From Pegea sp. RAD2-039 (lineage: Eukaryota > Chordata > Thaliacea > Salpida > Salpidae), in assembly GCA_034620365.1 (NCBI GenBank), contig JAQGEQ010000377.1, positions 1 to 64,000 of the forward strand: a stretch of 64,000 nt of DNA, given 5' to 3'. Shown one piece after another: positions 1-9,749 of the stretch (position 1 is the first letter of the stretch; each line of letters begins with the position of its first letter). The notes below the pieces were generated by a model, which did no database searches, had not been told where the DNA came from, and saw only the letters and a list, made by a program, of their open reading frames with translations. The position numbers were made by a program, and so were the translations under genes.

Positions 1-565
1 AATACATGCAATAAACTAAGTTTATGAAAGGTTTTTCGACGAGCAGAATTTAATTAAAGATAAAAACTCAATGAAACTAAAGACTACAACAAAAGAAAGA
101 GCGCTCTATCGATTTATCGCGCCACTACCAGCTGAATTAGCCGGTAAGTTTACAAATATTTTAAACATTTCAGGACTTCTACTACAATTTAATCAAATTA
201 GGTTATTATTTGCATACAAATCAAAAATCTTTTATTAGCTTTATTTATTTGGATCACAATAATAACTTTTAATTAAGAAGCGTTTAGTAAAAAAGTTTAA
301 ATTTCTTCAAAATATTTTTAAAGATATTCCTGAAATCTTTGTAGTTGACGAAGAAGTAAATTTCATTCTCGATCAAGAAGGTGAGATTTTTTTTTGGACT
401 TATCTTTCCCGCCAACTCTCAACGACCATTTTGTCTTTACTAACTCTCTACCGCCCCCTGTGTGGATTTTGTTCCACTTGGATGCTTTCATTAAGTCATC
501 TGTTAGAAATAGAAATTAAATGTTTGTTTATTAACAACAAATAAAAGAGGTTACTTCGGAAGATT
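1..565. repeat. Left arm of inverted repeat (with 5,597-6,170)
   Basis: This arm is the near reverse complement of about 5,597-6,170. Both contain the tract running from the exon beginning ATGAAACTAAAG through to the GGTTACTTCGGAAG block. It begins at the window edge, so its true outer end is unknown. It carries exons of a small unrecognised gene. Mismatches between the arms are few. Confidence 0.9.
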
Positions 566-585
566 TTGAAGATGCTAAACTATGA
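21..585 (+). CDS. Small unrecognised gene, left copy (3 exons, frame intact)
   Basis: I see three exons with matching phases: 21-143 (acceptor AG at 19-20, donor GTAAGT), 288-380 (donor GTGAG) and 548-585 (ending TGA). From the ATG at 71 they encode 67 aa. The frame is also open upstream of that ATG to position 21, and the inverted copy keeps that upstream reading with mostly silent changes. The upstream exons would therefore lie outside the window. The peptide runs from KERALYRFIAPLPAEL through a hydrophobic/charged alternation (KKFKFLQNIFKDIPEIF) to an acidic tail ending EDFEDAKL. The middle vaguely resembles a small winged-helix or LOTUS-like fold, but that is a guess and I do not recognise the family. 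A related terminal exon lies at 9,405-9,553 on the other strand. Confidence 0.5.
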
Positions 586-2100
586 ATAAAGAAGATAAAA
601 GTTAAAAACATATTTTTATTGGAAGAATATTTGATGTTTTAATAACAACTTAAAGTGAAAAATCAAAAGTTTAAGTCATCTAATTAGTCACAAAGACAAT
701 CTTAGGAATAATTACAAGTAACTTTTTCCAGCTAAAAGTCCTCAGAAAGAAACAAAGATATTTAAAAAGAATACTGAATTACTCAAAAAAGTAAGTTAAA
801 CTTTTTTCAATTACTTGCATAAAATAAATCTTATTAATGTTTCTAGTACTAGAATAAAATTAATTATGTTGCAGCTGATCTTTATCATTGTGAGTTTTGG
901 GAAGACGTTTTTGGTGATAAGAAAGTTTTTGAATTTAATCTTAAAAGAAAACATCCAACTGATAAAACGTATCCATGTAATCTCTGTGACTATTCTACTG
1001 AAGATATAAGTGTTTCTATATCTCACGTATTAGAGTTTTTCCGACAGGTTTCTTTAGTTGCTGATGAGAGATAGTTTGAGCATCAGATATGGTCACTTAG
1101 TTTTGATATGATTCCTATAATTAACTCAAACAGTGTATCCATAGCCAAAAATTTGCGTCACAGAAAGAAATAATTCTATTAATTAATAGGCAAAAGTGTT
1201 TTATATTGATTGATGGAAAACAGTTGAAAAAGTTGTTTGATTGTGCGAAAATAAAGTCAAATCAAATATTAATTATTTTACTTCCTCTTCTTAAAACAAA
1301 AATAAAGAAATCAAATTTTCAACAACAACAAAGACAAGTTTATTAAATAGTAAAAATCAAACAAGTTAAATAAAAAGTGTCAACAAAATTAATATGACTT
1401 TGTTAATTATTTTTTTAAAGTTCTATTCACAAGAATTCTTTCTGTTTCTTTTTCCTATAAATCTCATGGTGTTTTGATTTATGTTTAACTTCATCTCTCG
1501 TAAAACATACTGCATGGCCGTTGTCGACCTTAATATTCTTATTCTTAATATGCCATATGTACACAATAATAATCTAACACTTTAGAAAAAATGGGTAACA
1601 ACAATTCGTATCAAAATTTGATTTTTTTAAACAACAGACACAAATAATTTTTAGATTAATGAAAACTAAAAGATAATTCTTTAAGCAAATCATGAAGCTT
1701 GTTCAAAATAATTCTAAAACTTTTCTTTATTAGTTTTGAAATCTCTCTTCTGAAATGTATTTAAGATATTTGTCAGAAAATTTTAACTGAATTTTTAAAT
1801 GTATAAGATTTTGTTTAAAGTAAATTTAAAAAATCTTCAAAATTAAGTACTAAAAGATTGCAAAGCAAGATATATTTTAAAAATAGTTAATTTAATTAAA
1901 AATTTAAATTAATAAAATCATCATACTTAAAATGATCACCAGAAATATGAGCTTAAAGTTTGATGCTAAATTTATTTATATCCATAAGATCCACATTTGA
2001 TTCAATAAAATATTGTCTATTTTGATTGCAAAACTTTTTTCTTTACAATTATTTTTCTAATATTTTGTAACTTTCTAATTTCAGTAAAACGAACAAGTTA
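586..2100. other. AT-rich stretch without recognisable gene
   Basis: Only short, biased frames are seen here, and overlapping open frames occur on both strands at about 811-1,026. The segment 1,763-1,868 is repeated at 7,750-7,855, just upstream of the second minisatellite array. Confidence 0.6.
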
Positions 2101-2123
2101 AGAGACTCGAGTTCATTGTCAGA

Positions 2124-3430
2124 TTAAGACAAATTCGTAGAAAGTGAAAAAGACATTTTGGTTGAAAGTGAAAAATACATTTTCGTAGAAAGTGAAAAAG
2201 ACATTTTCGTAGAAAGTGAAAAAGACATTTTGGTAGAAAGTGAAAAAGACAATTTGGTAGAAAGTGAAAAAGACAATTTCGTAGAAAGTGAAAAAGACAT
2301 TTTGGTAGAAAGTGAAAAAGACAATTTGGTAGAAAGTGAAAAAGACATGTTGGTAGAAAGTGAAAAAGACATTTTGGTAGAAAGTGAAAAAAACATTTTC
2401 GTAGAAAGTGAAAAAGACATTTTGGTAGAAAGTGAAAAAGACAATTTGGTAGAAAGTGAAAAAGACATGTTGGTAGAAAGTGAAAAAGACATTTTGGTAG
2501 AAAGTGAAAAAAACATTTTCGTAGAAAGTGAAAAAGACATTTTGGTAGAAAGTGAAAAAGACAATTTGGTAGAAAGTGAAAAAGACATGTTGGTAGAAAG
2601 TAAAAAAGACATTTTGGTAGAAAGTGAAAAAGACATTTTGATAGAAAGTGAAAAAGACATTTTGGTTGAAAGTGAAAAAGACAAATTAGTAGAAAGTGAA
2701 AAAGACATTTTGGTAGAAAGTGAAAAAGACAATTTCGTCAAAAGTGAAAAAGACAAATTAGTAGAAAGTGAAAAAGACATTTTGGTAGAAAGTAAAAAAG
2801 ACATTTTGGTAGAAAGTGAAAAAGACATTTTGGTAGAAAGTGAAAAAGACAATTTCGTCAAAAGTGAAAAAGACATTTTCGTAGAAAGTGAAAAAGACGT
2901 TTTCGTAGAAAGTGAAAAAGACATGTTGGTAGAAAGTGAAAAAGACATTTTGATAGAAAGTGAAAAAGACATTTTGGTAGAAAGTGAAAAAGACATTTTG
3001 ATAGAGGTGAAAAAGACATTTTGGTAGAAAGTGAAAAAGACATTTTGGTAGAAAGTGAAAAAGACATTTTGGTAGAAAGTGAAAAGACATTTTGATAGAA
3101 AGTGAAAAAGACATTTTGGTAGAAAGTGAAAAAGACATTTTGATAGAAAGTGAAAAAGACATTTTGGTAGAAAGTGAAAAAGACATTTTGGTAGAAAGTG
3201 AAAAAGATAGTTTCGTAGAAAGTGAAAAAGACATTTTGGTAGAAAGTGAAAAAAACATTTTGGTAGAAAGTGAAAAAGACAATTTCGTCAAAAGTGAAAA
3301 AGACATGTTGGTAGAAAGTGAAAAATACATTTTGGTAGAAAGTGAAAAAGACATTTTCGTAGAAAGTGAAAAAGACATGTTGGTAGAAAGTGAAAAAGAC
3401 AAATTAGTAGAAAGTAAAATAGACAACAAA
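2124..3430 (+). repeat. 24-bp minisatellite array 1 (about 54 units, V-E-S-E-K-D-x-x)
   Basis: The unit is an almost invariant 18-mer, GTAGAAAGTGAAAAAGAC, followed by a variable hexamer (ATTTTG, AATTTC, AATTTG, AAATTA, ATGTTG, ATTTTC). Because 24 is a multiple of three and the unit lacks stops, the sense frame reads VESEKD plus two variable residues. The antisense frame is open too (MSFSLSTK repeats). A deletion near 3,005 shifts the sense frame, and it resumes at 3,092. An in-frame TAA lies just upstream of the first units. After the array the frame continues for about 33 residues to a stop at 3,526. Whether it is translated is unknown. The array may have grown inside an exon of a coiled-coil or acidic protein, or it may be purely non-coding. 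Confidence 0.95.
2281..2625. repeat. 120-bp higher-order repeat inside array 1
   Basis: Five 24-bp units with a fixed order of hexamers recur as a block. Bases 2,281-2,340, 2,401-2,460 and 2,521-2,580 are identical, and 2,341-2,400 equals 2,461-2,520. This shows recent unequal exchange or slippage in five-unit steps. Confidence 0.95.
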
Positions 3431-3693
3431 GTTAAAAGTCACGTTTCTATTCTGATAGATAAATTACATTATGATGGAGCTTTTGTCATTTATATATTAA
3501 GTAATCAAAATGATGATTTAAGCTAGAAAAATGAAGTTTCAAAAATAGTTAAAACTTTTCTGATTCATCTTCTAGGCACAGATTTATTAATTTAAACAAC
3601 AGATTGAAAAATTAAATGAAAATTTAGCTGCTGAAAACACAGAAAGTTAATTTTATTGAATCGTCAGAAATCTTCTTTTTTTACTAAAAATTT

Positions 3694-3825
3694 TTATCTA
3701 AAAATAAAGCAGAAAAAGAAGAAGAAGAAAATTATTCAGATTCACAAAAAAATAAATTGAAAGATTCGATTATCGCAAATTTTACTGACTCCCTTCAAAA
3801 TAAGTTGGCTGTCAAAAATCAATGA
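3694..3825 (+). pseudogene. Charged coiled-coil-like coding remnant downstream of array 1
   Basis: This frame stays open for 43 codons. It reads a K/E-rich stretch (KAEKEEEE) and then KLKDSIIANFTDSL, ending in TGA. It lies after the minisatellite and could be a leftover of the exon in which the array expanded. No start codon or convincing acceptor is seen. The family is not recognised. Confidence 0.25.
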
Positions 3826-4083
3826 ACGTTTAGATACAAATTAAAGAAAGTTCATATATTTCATAGATATTTGAAGAATTTAAAAAATAGATCAGAAAAC
3901 ATATCTTTGAATGAAAATTACTAAAAAACACAGAAAACTCACTTTAAATAAAAGAAGTGAAGAAGACTCAGAGATGCAATTATTAGTCATTAAATTATTA
4001 TTATTATTAATTATTAGTCAATTAATAGAAATTAAATCATCATTTAAGGAAGTGAGTTTGATTAGTGAGAATTTAGTTTATTT

Positions 4084-4168
4084 ATGAAGAGAAGAATTGA
4101 TGAAGATGCGATTGAAACTCAATTTATTCCAGCTCAGAATAAAGCACATAAGAGTAACGCAAGAGAAG
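4084..4168 (+). CDS. Candidate first exon, unrecognised
   Basis: An ATG opens 28 codons (beginning MKRRIDEDAIETQFIPAQ) that end at a GTAATA donor. Composition and codon use look like coding sequence, but I find no convincing following exon. It lies between array 1 and the right inverted arm. Confidence 0.3.
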
Positions 4169-5117
4169 GTAATAGTTAAATGACAATAATTGATCATTTA
4201 TTCATCTTCTCTCAAGTCATCTTCTTTCAAGTCACACTTTAAAAATATTGACTTTTAATCTCGAATTACAAATTTTAACAAATCAATATTTCTATAAGCT
4301 GATCAGAAAAAGTTAGTAATTAATAGAATTTAATATTAATAGAAAGTTATTAGGAATTAGTTTCAATTAAAGAAGTTTTAGATTAATATGTCTTTACGAA
4401 CAAAACTCAAAATTTAACTACTTTTAATTTTAAGGACTTTAAGTAATAAGGATTTGAATCATTAAGTTAACATAAAACCTTGAAAGACAATAGCCTCAAG
4501 ATTTGATGTCTTGTTTGTGGTTACTTTTTATATTTTTCTTTACTGTCGTTTTTATTATTTACAGTATTTTTTTATTGTTATCTATTATCACTCGATTTGT
4601 TGTGATGTTAATTAAAATATTCGAAGAGCTTTTAGTTGAAAGAATTGTATATAAGAGAATCGAATAAAGAAATAGTTTTTAATAATTAAATAAATTCCAA
4701 TTGAAACAATTAGTTACTTGCTAAACTGCCCTTTTAAGAAATTTACTTTTATCGCAGCTTTCTATGTCAACAAGATACTTTTCAATTAACTTCATTTTTT
4801 CTTGCTAGACATACTATCTGATTTAATCTGGATCCCCAACTAGAAAACAGACGTTGCTATTTATGATTTGTTAAACGTATTTTGATATAAAAATTTATTT
4901 AATTAATTACTTCAAGGAAACGTTGATATGTCAACAGGATTGTTTAAAAAGCAAGTTTTGTAATAATGAAAATAAAACTATAAAAATCTAAATGTAAGTA
5001 ATCTCTTTTACATTTTAGTATTTTCTAAATTATTATATTTGTGTTAATGCATAAACGATATAAAGGCTATTTTGTCAATATATTGAGAAAAATCAACTAC
5101 AGAATAAAATGAAAATT

Positions 5118-5190
5118 CATATATATATTAAAAACTATATATCTATATTATATATATAATATATATATCTATATATATCTATATTAAAAC
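5118..5190. repeat. AT-rich microsatellite (TATATC/TATA)
   Basis: Simple alternating AT with interspersed TATCTA units. It is absent from the otherwise matching duplicate at about 9,000. Confidence 0.9.
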
Positions 5191-5249
5191 GCATAACGTA
5201 ATAAAGTTTAAAGATAATTCCGAAGTTATACAACATTTCCTTGTCGCCA

Positions 5250-5320
5250 AAATGTGTCCACCAAAGTTCTAACCCAGAACCTCCCGCTTGGTAGGCGGGT
5301 AAGGTGGCTGCAGGATAAAG
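5250..5320 (-). other. tRNA-like relic (SINE- or LTR-associated?)
   Basis: On the minus strand the sequence forms a 5-bp stem, CCCGC/GCGGG (5,283-5,299), closing a 7-base loop CTACCAA. That is the form of a tRNA anticodon arm with ACC at the anticodon place. It is followed by GGTTCTGGGTTAGAAC, which resembles a worn B box. No complete cloverleaf can be drawn, so this is more likely a tRNA-derived repeat than a working tRNA. A second, more worn copy lies at about 9,085-9,150. Confidence 0.4.
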
Positions 5321-5340
5321 CAGATGGAAAATATCAATTA

Positions 5341-6098
5341 TTACGATTTGTTTAAGTATTGAAAACTTTCTGGAGCATCATCCGTTTCTTCGCCACTTTC
5401 AGCTTCTTCTGTAGAATGATTTTCTGAAATTAAATTTTTTTTTTAAAACTTTATCTAAATTATAGTTTAGTTACGCCATGTATAATTATAGAAGAAGCGA
5501 ACTTAAAGTTTATTTAAATTAAATTGTAGAATATAACTATATTATCTAACAACATTTTTATTTAGAAAATAAAATAAAATTTTTGATTCATCATCAAGCC
5601 AGAAGACTTCCGAAGTAACCTCTCATTTGCTGTTAATAAACAAACATTTAATTTCTATTTCTAACAGATGACTTAATGAAAGCATCCAAGTGGAACAAAA
5701 TCCACAAGGGGGGCGGTAGAGAGTTAGTAAAGACAAAATTGTCGTTGAGAGTTGGCGGGAAAGATAAGTCCAAAAAAAAAATCTCACCTTCTTGATCGAG
5801 AATGAAAGTTACTTCTTCGTCAACTACAAAGATTTCAGGAATATCTTTAAAAAATATTTTGAAGAAATTTAAACTTTTTTACTAAAAGCTTTTTAATCAA
5901 AAGTCATTATTGTGCTTCAAATAAATAAAGTTAATAACATTTTTTTGATTTGTATGCAAAGAATAACCTAATTTGATTCAATTGTAGTAGAAGTCATGAA
6001 ATGTTTAAAATTTTTGTAAACTTACCGGATAATTCAGCTGGTAGTGGCGCGATAAATCGATAGAGCGCTCTTTCTTTTGTTGTAGTCTTTAGTTTCAT
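5341..6098 (-). pseudogene. Small unrecognised gene, right inverted copy, frameshifted
   Basis: Exons read 6,098-6,026 (ATG start, donor GTAAG), 5,881-5,788 (donor GTGAG) and 5,423-5,341. Phases fit between exon 2 and the last, acidic exon, which reads HSTEEAESGEETDDAPESF and then stops. Exon 2 has one more T than the left copy in the AATATTTTTT run. That shifts the frame and creates a stop, so this copy is broken as read. The left copy's splice acceptor upstream (TAAG) is TAAA here. The acidic exon resembles the start of the exon at 9,553-9,405 (shared DAPE motif), tying these pieces into one family. Confidence 0.5.
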
Positions 6099-6170
6099 TG
6101 AGTTTTTATCTTTAATTAGATTCTTCTCGTCAAAAAACCTTTCATAAATTTAGTTTATTACCTGTATTAG
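5597..6170. repeat. Right arm of inverted repeat (with 1-565)
   Basis: Near reverse complement of the window start. The pair encloses about 5 kb including minisatellite array 1. It could be long terminal inverted repeats of a composite element or simply an inverted duplication. No target-site duplication can be tested because the left end is cut by the window edge. Confidence 0.9.
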
Positions 6171-6274
6171 TATACAAGGGCACAATTTTATCACCGTAAC
6201 CACAATTACATAATAATTATTATTACGTAATAACAATATACTTGCTGAAGTAAAGCTCCGCTTTTGTCTAAAAT

Positions 6275-7748
6275 GATTTCGTATGAATAATTTTCTTTCT
6301 TTTTTGAAGCCATCATAAGATGGTTTTAATCATTAAACAATATTTGTTGAAAAATATTTCAACTCCAAAATGCTGTAAAGAGTTATGTAACTAACCACTC
6401 TTCAATATTCGAACGAATTTCCTTATTATGAAATGTTCTTATAATCTAAAGTTTGTGGGTTAAAAAAAAACATTTTCGATTAGATTTTTAACCCACAAAC
6501 CTTAGATTGTATCAACATTTCATAATACGGAAATGTCATTCGGTAATTGCGATATTGTTGCAAAATTCTGTGTAGCAAATTTGGAGTTGAAAGATTTTTC
6601 AACAAATTTTCTTTAAGATTTGAACCCGCAAAAGTTCAACAATTTTTCTTAGAAGAAAATATTAATAAGCAAATAGTATTTACTTTGTGTTAGCTATTAT
6701 TGTTGGAATTACGTGATGTAGGTAATCTAATTACTTTTAAAATGTAATTAAAAAATTGACCTCTTTTAAATAAAAAAAAATTTTAAACTGAATTAAAAAA
6801 AGTTACTAGTAGAAAAAAAAATATATTTTTAAAAGCCATCAGAAAATTTTTAGATTGATATCAATCTGTCAAACAACATTTAGAGTTTTTCTAATATAAA
6901 AAGGCTTTTTACATTTTGATACCTTTTGAAGAAAATAATTGTCAATTACGATTATAATATATTTTAGTCAAGTTTTGACGAAAAGTATTTCAACTACAAA
7001 ATTACTTACTAAATTTTCTATTCTTTTAAAATCCTGTTGTTGAATATTTTGTTATTTTTTGAAAGCTGTATCAATCTAAAGTTGATTATTTTAAACAAAG
7101 TGTTCTTTGTATTAAGTTGAGTTACTATTTTTTATAAAATAATTAAATTCGTTTTCAGATTTCTATTTAATAAGTGTAAGCTTCTTATATAATTCAAAAA
7201 TTAAAATTTAGCGTAGACAGCCTAGTATGAAGCATAATATTCTAAAAAATTAAATATCGTACAATGAAAAAATATATAATAAACAGTTTAAAGTAATAAA
7301 TAACTAAATATATTACTCCGAATTTTACAATTTAAATTTACAAAGTAAATACTATTTGCATACTAATATCTCCTTCTAAGCAAAATGTTGAACTTTTGCG
7401 GGTTCAAATCTTAAAGAAAATTTGTTGAAAAATCTTTCAACTCCAAATTTGCTAAATTGAGTTTTGCAACAGTCGCTATTTGCAAATGACATTTCCGTAA
7501 TATGAAATGTTGGTACAATCTAAGGTTTGTGGGTTAAAAATCTAATCGAAGATGTTTTTTTAAACCACAAACTTTAGCTTATAAGAACGTTATATAATAA
7601 GGAAATTCGTCCAAATATCTAAGGTTTGGTATTTGCATAACTATTTGTTACATTTTGGAGTTGAAATATTTTTCAACAAATATTGTTTAATGATTGAAAC
7701 CATCTTATGATAGCTTCAAAAAAGAAAGAAAATTATTCATACGAAATC
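6275..7748. mobile_element. Foldback (palindromic) element, about 1.47 kb, non-coding
   Basis: The ends are inverted repeats of about 420 bp: GATTTCGTATGAATAATTTTC at 6,275 matches the reverse complement ending at 7,748. Each arm is itself a hairpin, so a unit of about 130-150 bp occurs four times in alternating orientation: about 6,340-6,470 (+), 6,480-6,615 (-), 7,410-7,545 (+) and 7,550-7,690 (-). The unit runs from TTGTTGAAAAATATTTCAAC to GTTTGTGGGTTAAAAA. The centre (6,700-7,330) is AT-rich and has no gene. I could not make out a clear target-site duplication. Confidence 0.8.
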
Positions 7749-7749
7749 C

Positions 7750-7900
7750 AATAAGATATTTGTCAGAAAATTTTAACTGAATTTCTAAATGTATAAGATT
7801 TTATTAAAAGTAAATTTAAGAAATTTTCAAAATTAAGTACTAAAAGATTGCAAAGCAATATCTCTAAAAAAGTAATAAGTTTTAATAAGTTTAAAGTAAC
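7750..7900. repeat. Duplicate of 1,763-1,900 preceding array 2
   Basis: The tract starting AAGATATTTGTCAGAAAATT matches 1,765 onward with few changes. Together with the downstream duplicate it shows that array 2 and its flanks are a copy of array 1 with its flanks. Confidence 0.85.
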
Positions 7901-7954
7901 TATTAAAATAGTTAATTTAATTAGAATTTTATATTAGTAATTTTCATCATTGAA

Positions 7955-8648
7955 GTGAAAAAAGTGAAAAAGACATTTTGGTAGAAAGTGATAAAGACAA
8001 TTTCGTAGAAAGTGAAAAAGACATTATGGTAGAAAGTGAAAAAGGCAAATTAGTAGAAATTGAAAAAGACATTTTGGTAGAAAGTGAAAAAAGCATTTTG
8101 GTAGAAAGTGAAAAAGACAATTTGGTTGAAAGTGAAAAAGACAATTTGGAAAAAAGTGAAAAAAACATTTTCGTAGAAAGTGAAAAAGACAATTTAGTAG
8201 AAAGTGAAAAAGGCATTTTGGTAGAAAGTGAAAAAAACATTTTCGTAGAAAGTGAAAAAGACATTTTCGTAGAAAGTGAAAAAGACATTTTGGTAGAAAG
8301 TGATAAAGACAATTTCGTAGAAAGTGAAAAAGACAATTTAGTAGAAAGTGAAAAAGACATTTTGGTAGAAAGTGAAAAATACAATTTCGTAAAAAGTGAA
8401 AAAGACATTTTGGTAGAAAGTGAAAAAGGCATTTTGGTAGAAAGTGAAAAAAGCATTTTGGTAGAAAGTGAAAAAGACAATTTCGTCAAAAGTGAAAAAA
8501 GCATTTTGGTAGAAAGTGAAAAAGACAATTTCGTCAAAAGTGAAAAAAGCATTTTGGTAGAAAGTGAAAAAGGCATTTTGGTAGAAAGTGAAAAAGACAA
8601 TTTCGTAGAAAGTGAAAAAGACAATTTTGTAGAAAGTGAAAAAGATTT
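7955..8648 (+). repeat. 24-bp minisatellite array 2 (about 29 units)
   Basis: This has the same 24-bp unit as array 1, with additional variants (AAAGGC and AAAAGC in place of AAAGAC). The sense frame is open from 7,978 to 8,676, and the antisense frame is open too. The array ends directly at the duplicated tract TTTCTATGTCAAC. Confidence 0.95.
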
Positions 8649-9395
8649 CTATGTCAACAAGATACTTTTCAATTAACTTCATTTTTTCTTGCTAGACATA
8701 CTATCTGATTTAATCTTGGATCCCCGACTAGAAAACAAACTTTGGTTTTCATAATTTGTTTAACGTATTTTGATATAAGAATTTATTTAATTAATTACTT
8801 CAAGGAAACGTTGATATGTCAACAGGATTGTTTAGAAAACAAGTTTTGTAATAATAAAAATAAAACTATAAAAATCTAAATGTAAGTAATTTTTTTTACA
8901 TTTTAGTATTTTCTAAATTATTATATTTGTGTTAATGCATAAACGATATAAAGGCTATTTTGTCAATATTTTAAGAAAAATCAACTACAGAATAAAATTA
9001 AAATTGATATATTAAAACGCATAACATAATAAAGTTTAACGATAACTTCCAAAACCTACAACATTTCCTTGTCGCCAAAATGTGTCCACCAAAGTTCTAA
9101 CCCAAAACCTCCCGTTTGGTAGGCGGGGTTGGTGGCTGCTACACAAAACAGATGGAAAATACCAATTATTACGATTTGTTTAAGTATTGAAAATTTTCTG
9201 GAGCATCATCCGTTTCTTCGCCACTTTCAGCTTCTTATATAGAATGATTTTCTGAAATTAAATTTTTCATTAAAACTTTATATAAATTATAGTTTAGTTA
9301 GGCCATGTAAAATTATAGAAGAAGCGAACTTAAAATTTATTTAGATTAAATTGTAAAAAATAACTATGGATATTATCTAACAACATTTTTTATTG
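8648..9395. repeat. Segmental duplicate of 4,756-5,560
   Basis: Direct copy of the tract after array 1, including a tRNA-like relic (about 9,085-9,150, minus) and a copy of the acidic exon (9,251-9,169, minus). That exon carries an in-frame stop (TCTATATAA), so it is dead here. Confidence 0.9.
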
Positions 9396-9404
9396 AGGAA
9401 ATTT

Positions 9405-9746
9405 TTAGGAATAACCTGGCACGTTAAAATTATTTGGTAACTTGCTTTCCATAATTTGTCTTATGGTCTCATCGCAGATTCTCAAATAATTTTCGACAGC
9501 CTCTGGAGCGTCTCTAGTATCTTCGTTAAATTCATTATTTTCTATAAGCGGTTCTAAAAAAAATAAAAATAAAGAAATCTGACTAAGAAAAATAAAAATA
9601 AAAAAATAAAAATATAATTATTTTGTGCTTATACAAAAACTCTATATTTTATAATCTAAATCAATTAGTAAAAACCATGAGGAACGGTAAAAATATTACC
9701 ATTTTCAGATCGTGTTTCTTCATTGGAAGACTTTTTGAAAGAAATT
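9405..9746 (-). CDS. 3' end of an unrecognised gene (two exons)
   Basis: Two minus-strand exons fit in phase: 9,746-9,700 (ISFKKSSNEETRSEN) and 9,553-9,405 (starting PLIENNEFNEDTRDAPEAVE, ending LPNNFNVPGYS, then TAA). The acceptors are ACAAG and TTTTTTTTAG, and the donor is GTAATA. The codons are varied, unlike the AT background, and the second exon has 48 sense codons without interruption. The DAPE segment aligns with the acidic exon of the inverted-repeat gene at 5,423-5,341, so this is probably a longer paralogue. Upstream exons (above 9,750) were not found. Function unknown. Confidence 0.5.
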
Positions 9747-9749
9747 CTT

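Larger units (their letters stand above)
4756..5560. repeat. Segmental duplicate (copy at about 8,648-9,395)
   Basis: The tract beginning TTTCTATGTCAACAAGATAC is repeated directly at 8,648 onward. The second copy lacks the AT microsatellite at about 5,118-5,190. In copy 2 the duplicated segment abuts the minisatellite directly, whereas in copy 1 about 1.3 kb intervenes. Confidence 0.9.

Noticed and set aside
2124-3429. Long minus-strand frames of MSFSLSTK repeats (also at 7,947-8,682)
   Set aside because: They are the antisense of a 24-bp repeat without stops. Openness follows from the unit length, not from coding selection.
5250-5320. Working tRNA gene
   Set aside because: Only an anticodon-like arm and a weak B box can be drawn; acceptor and D arms do not pair.
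6275-7748. DNA transposon with a transposase
   Set aside because: No coding frame in the 630-bp centre and no clear target-site duplication; kept as a non-autonomous foldback only.
2124-8648. Possible CRISPR array from regular 24-bp repeats
   Set aside because: Repeats are head-to-tail without spacers of constant length, and the genome is clearly eukaryotic.
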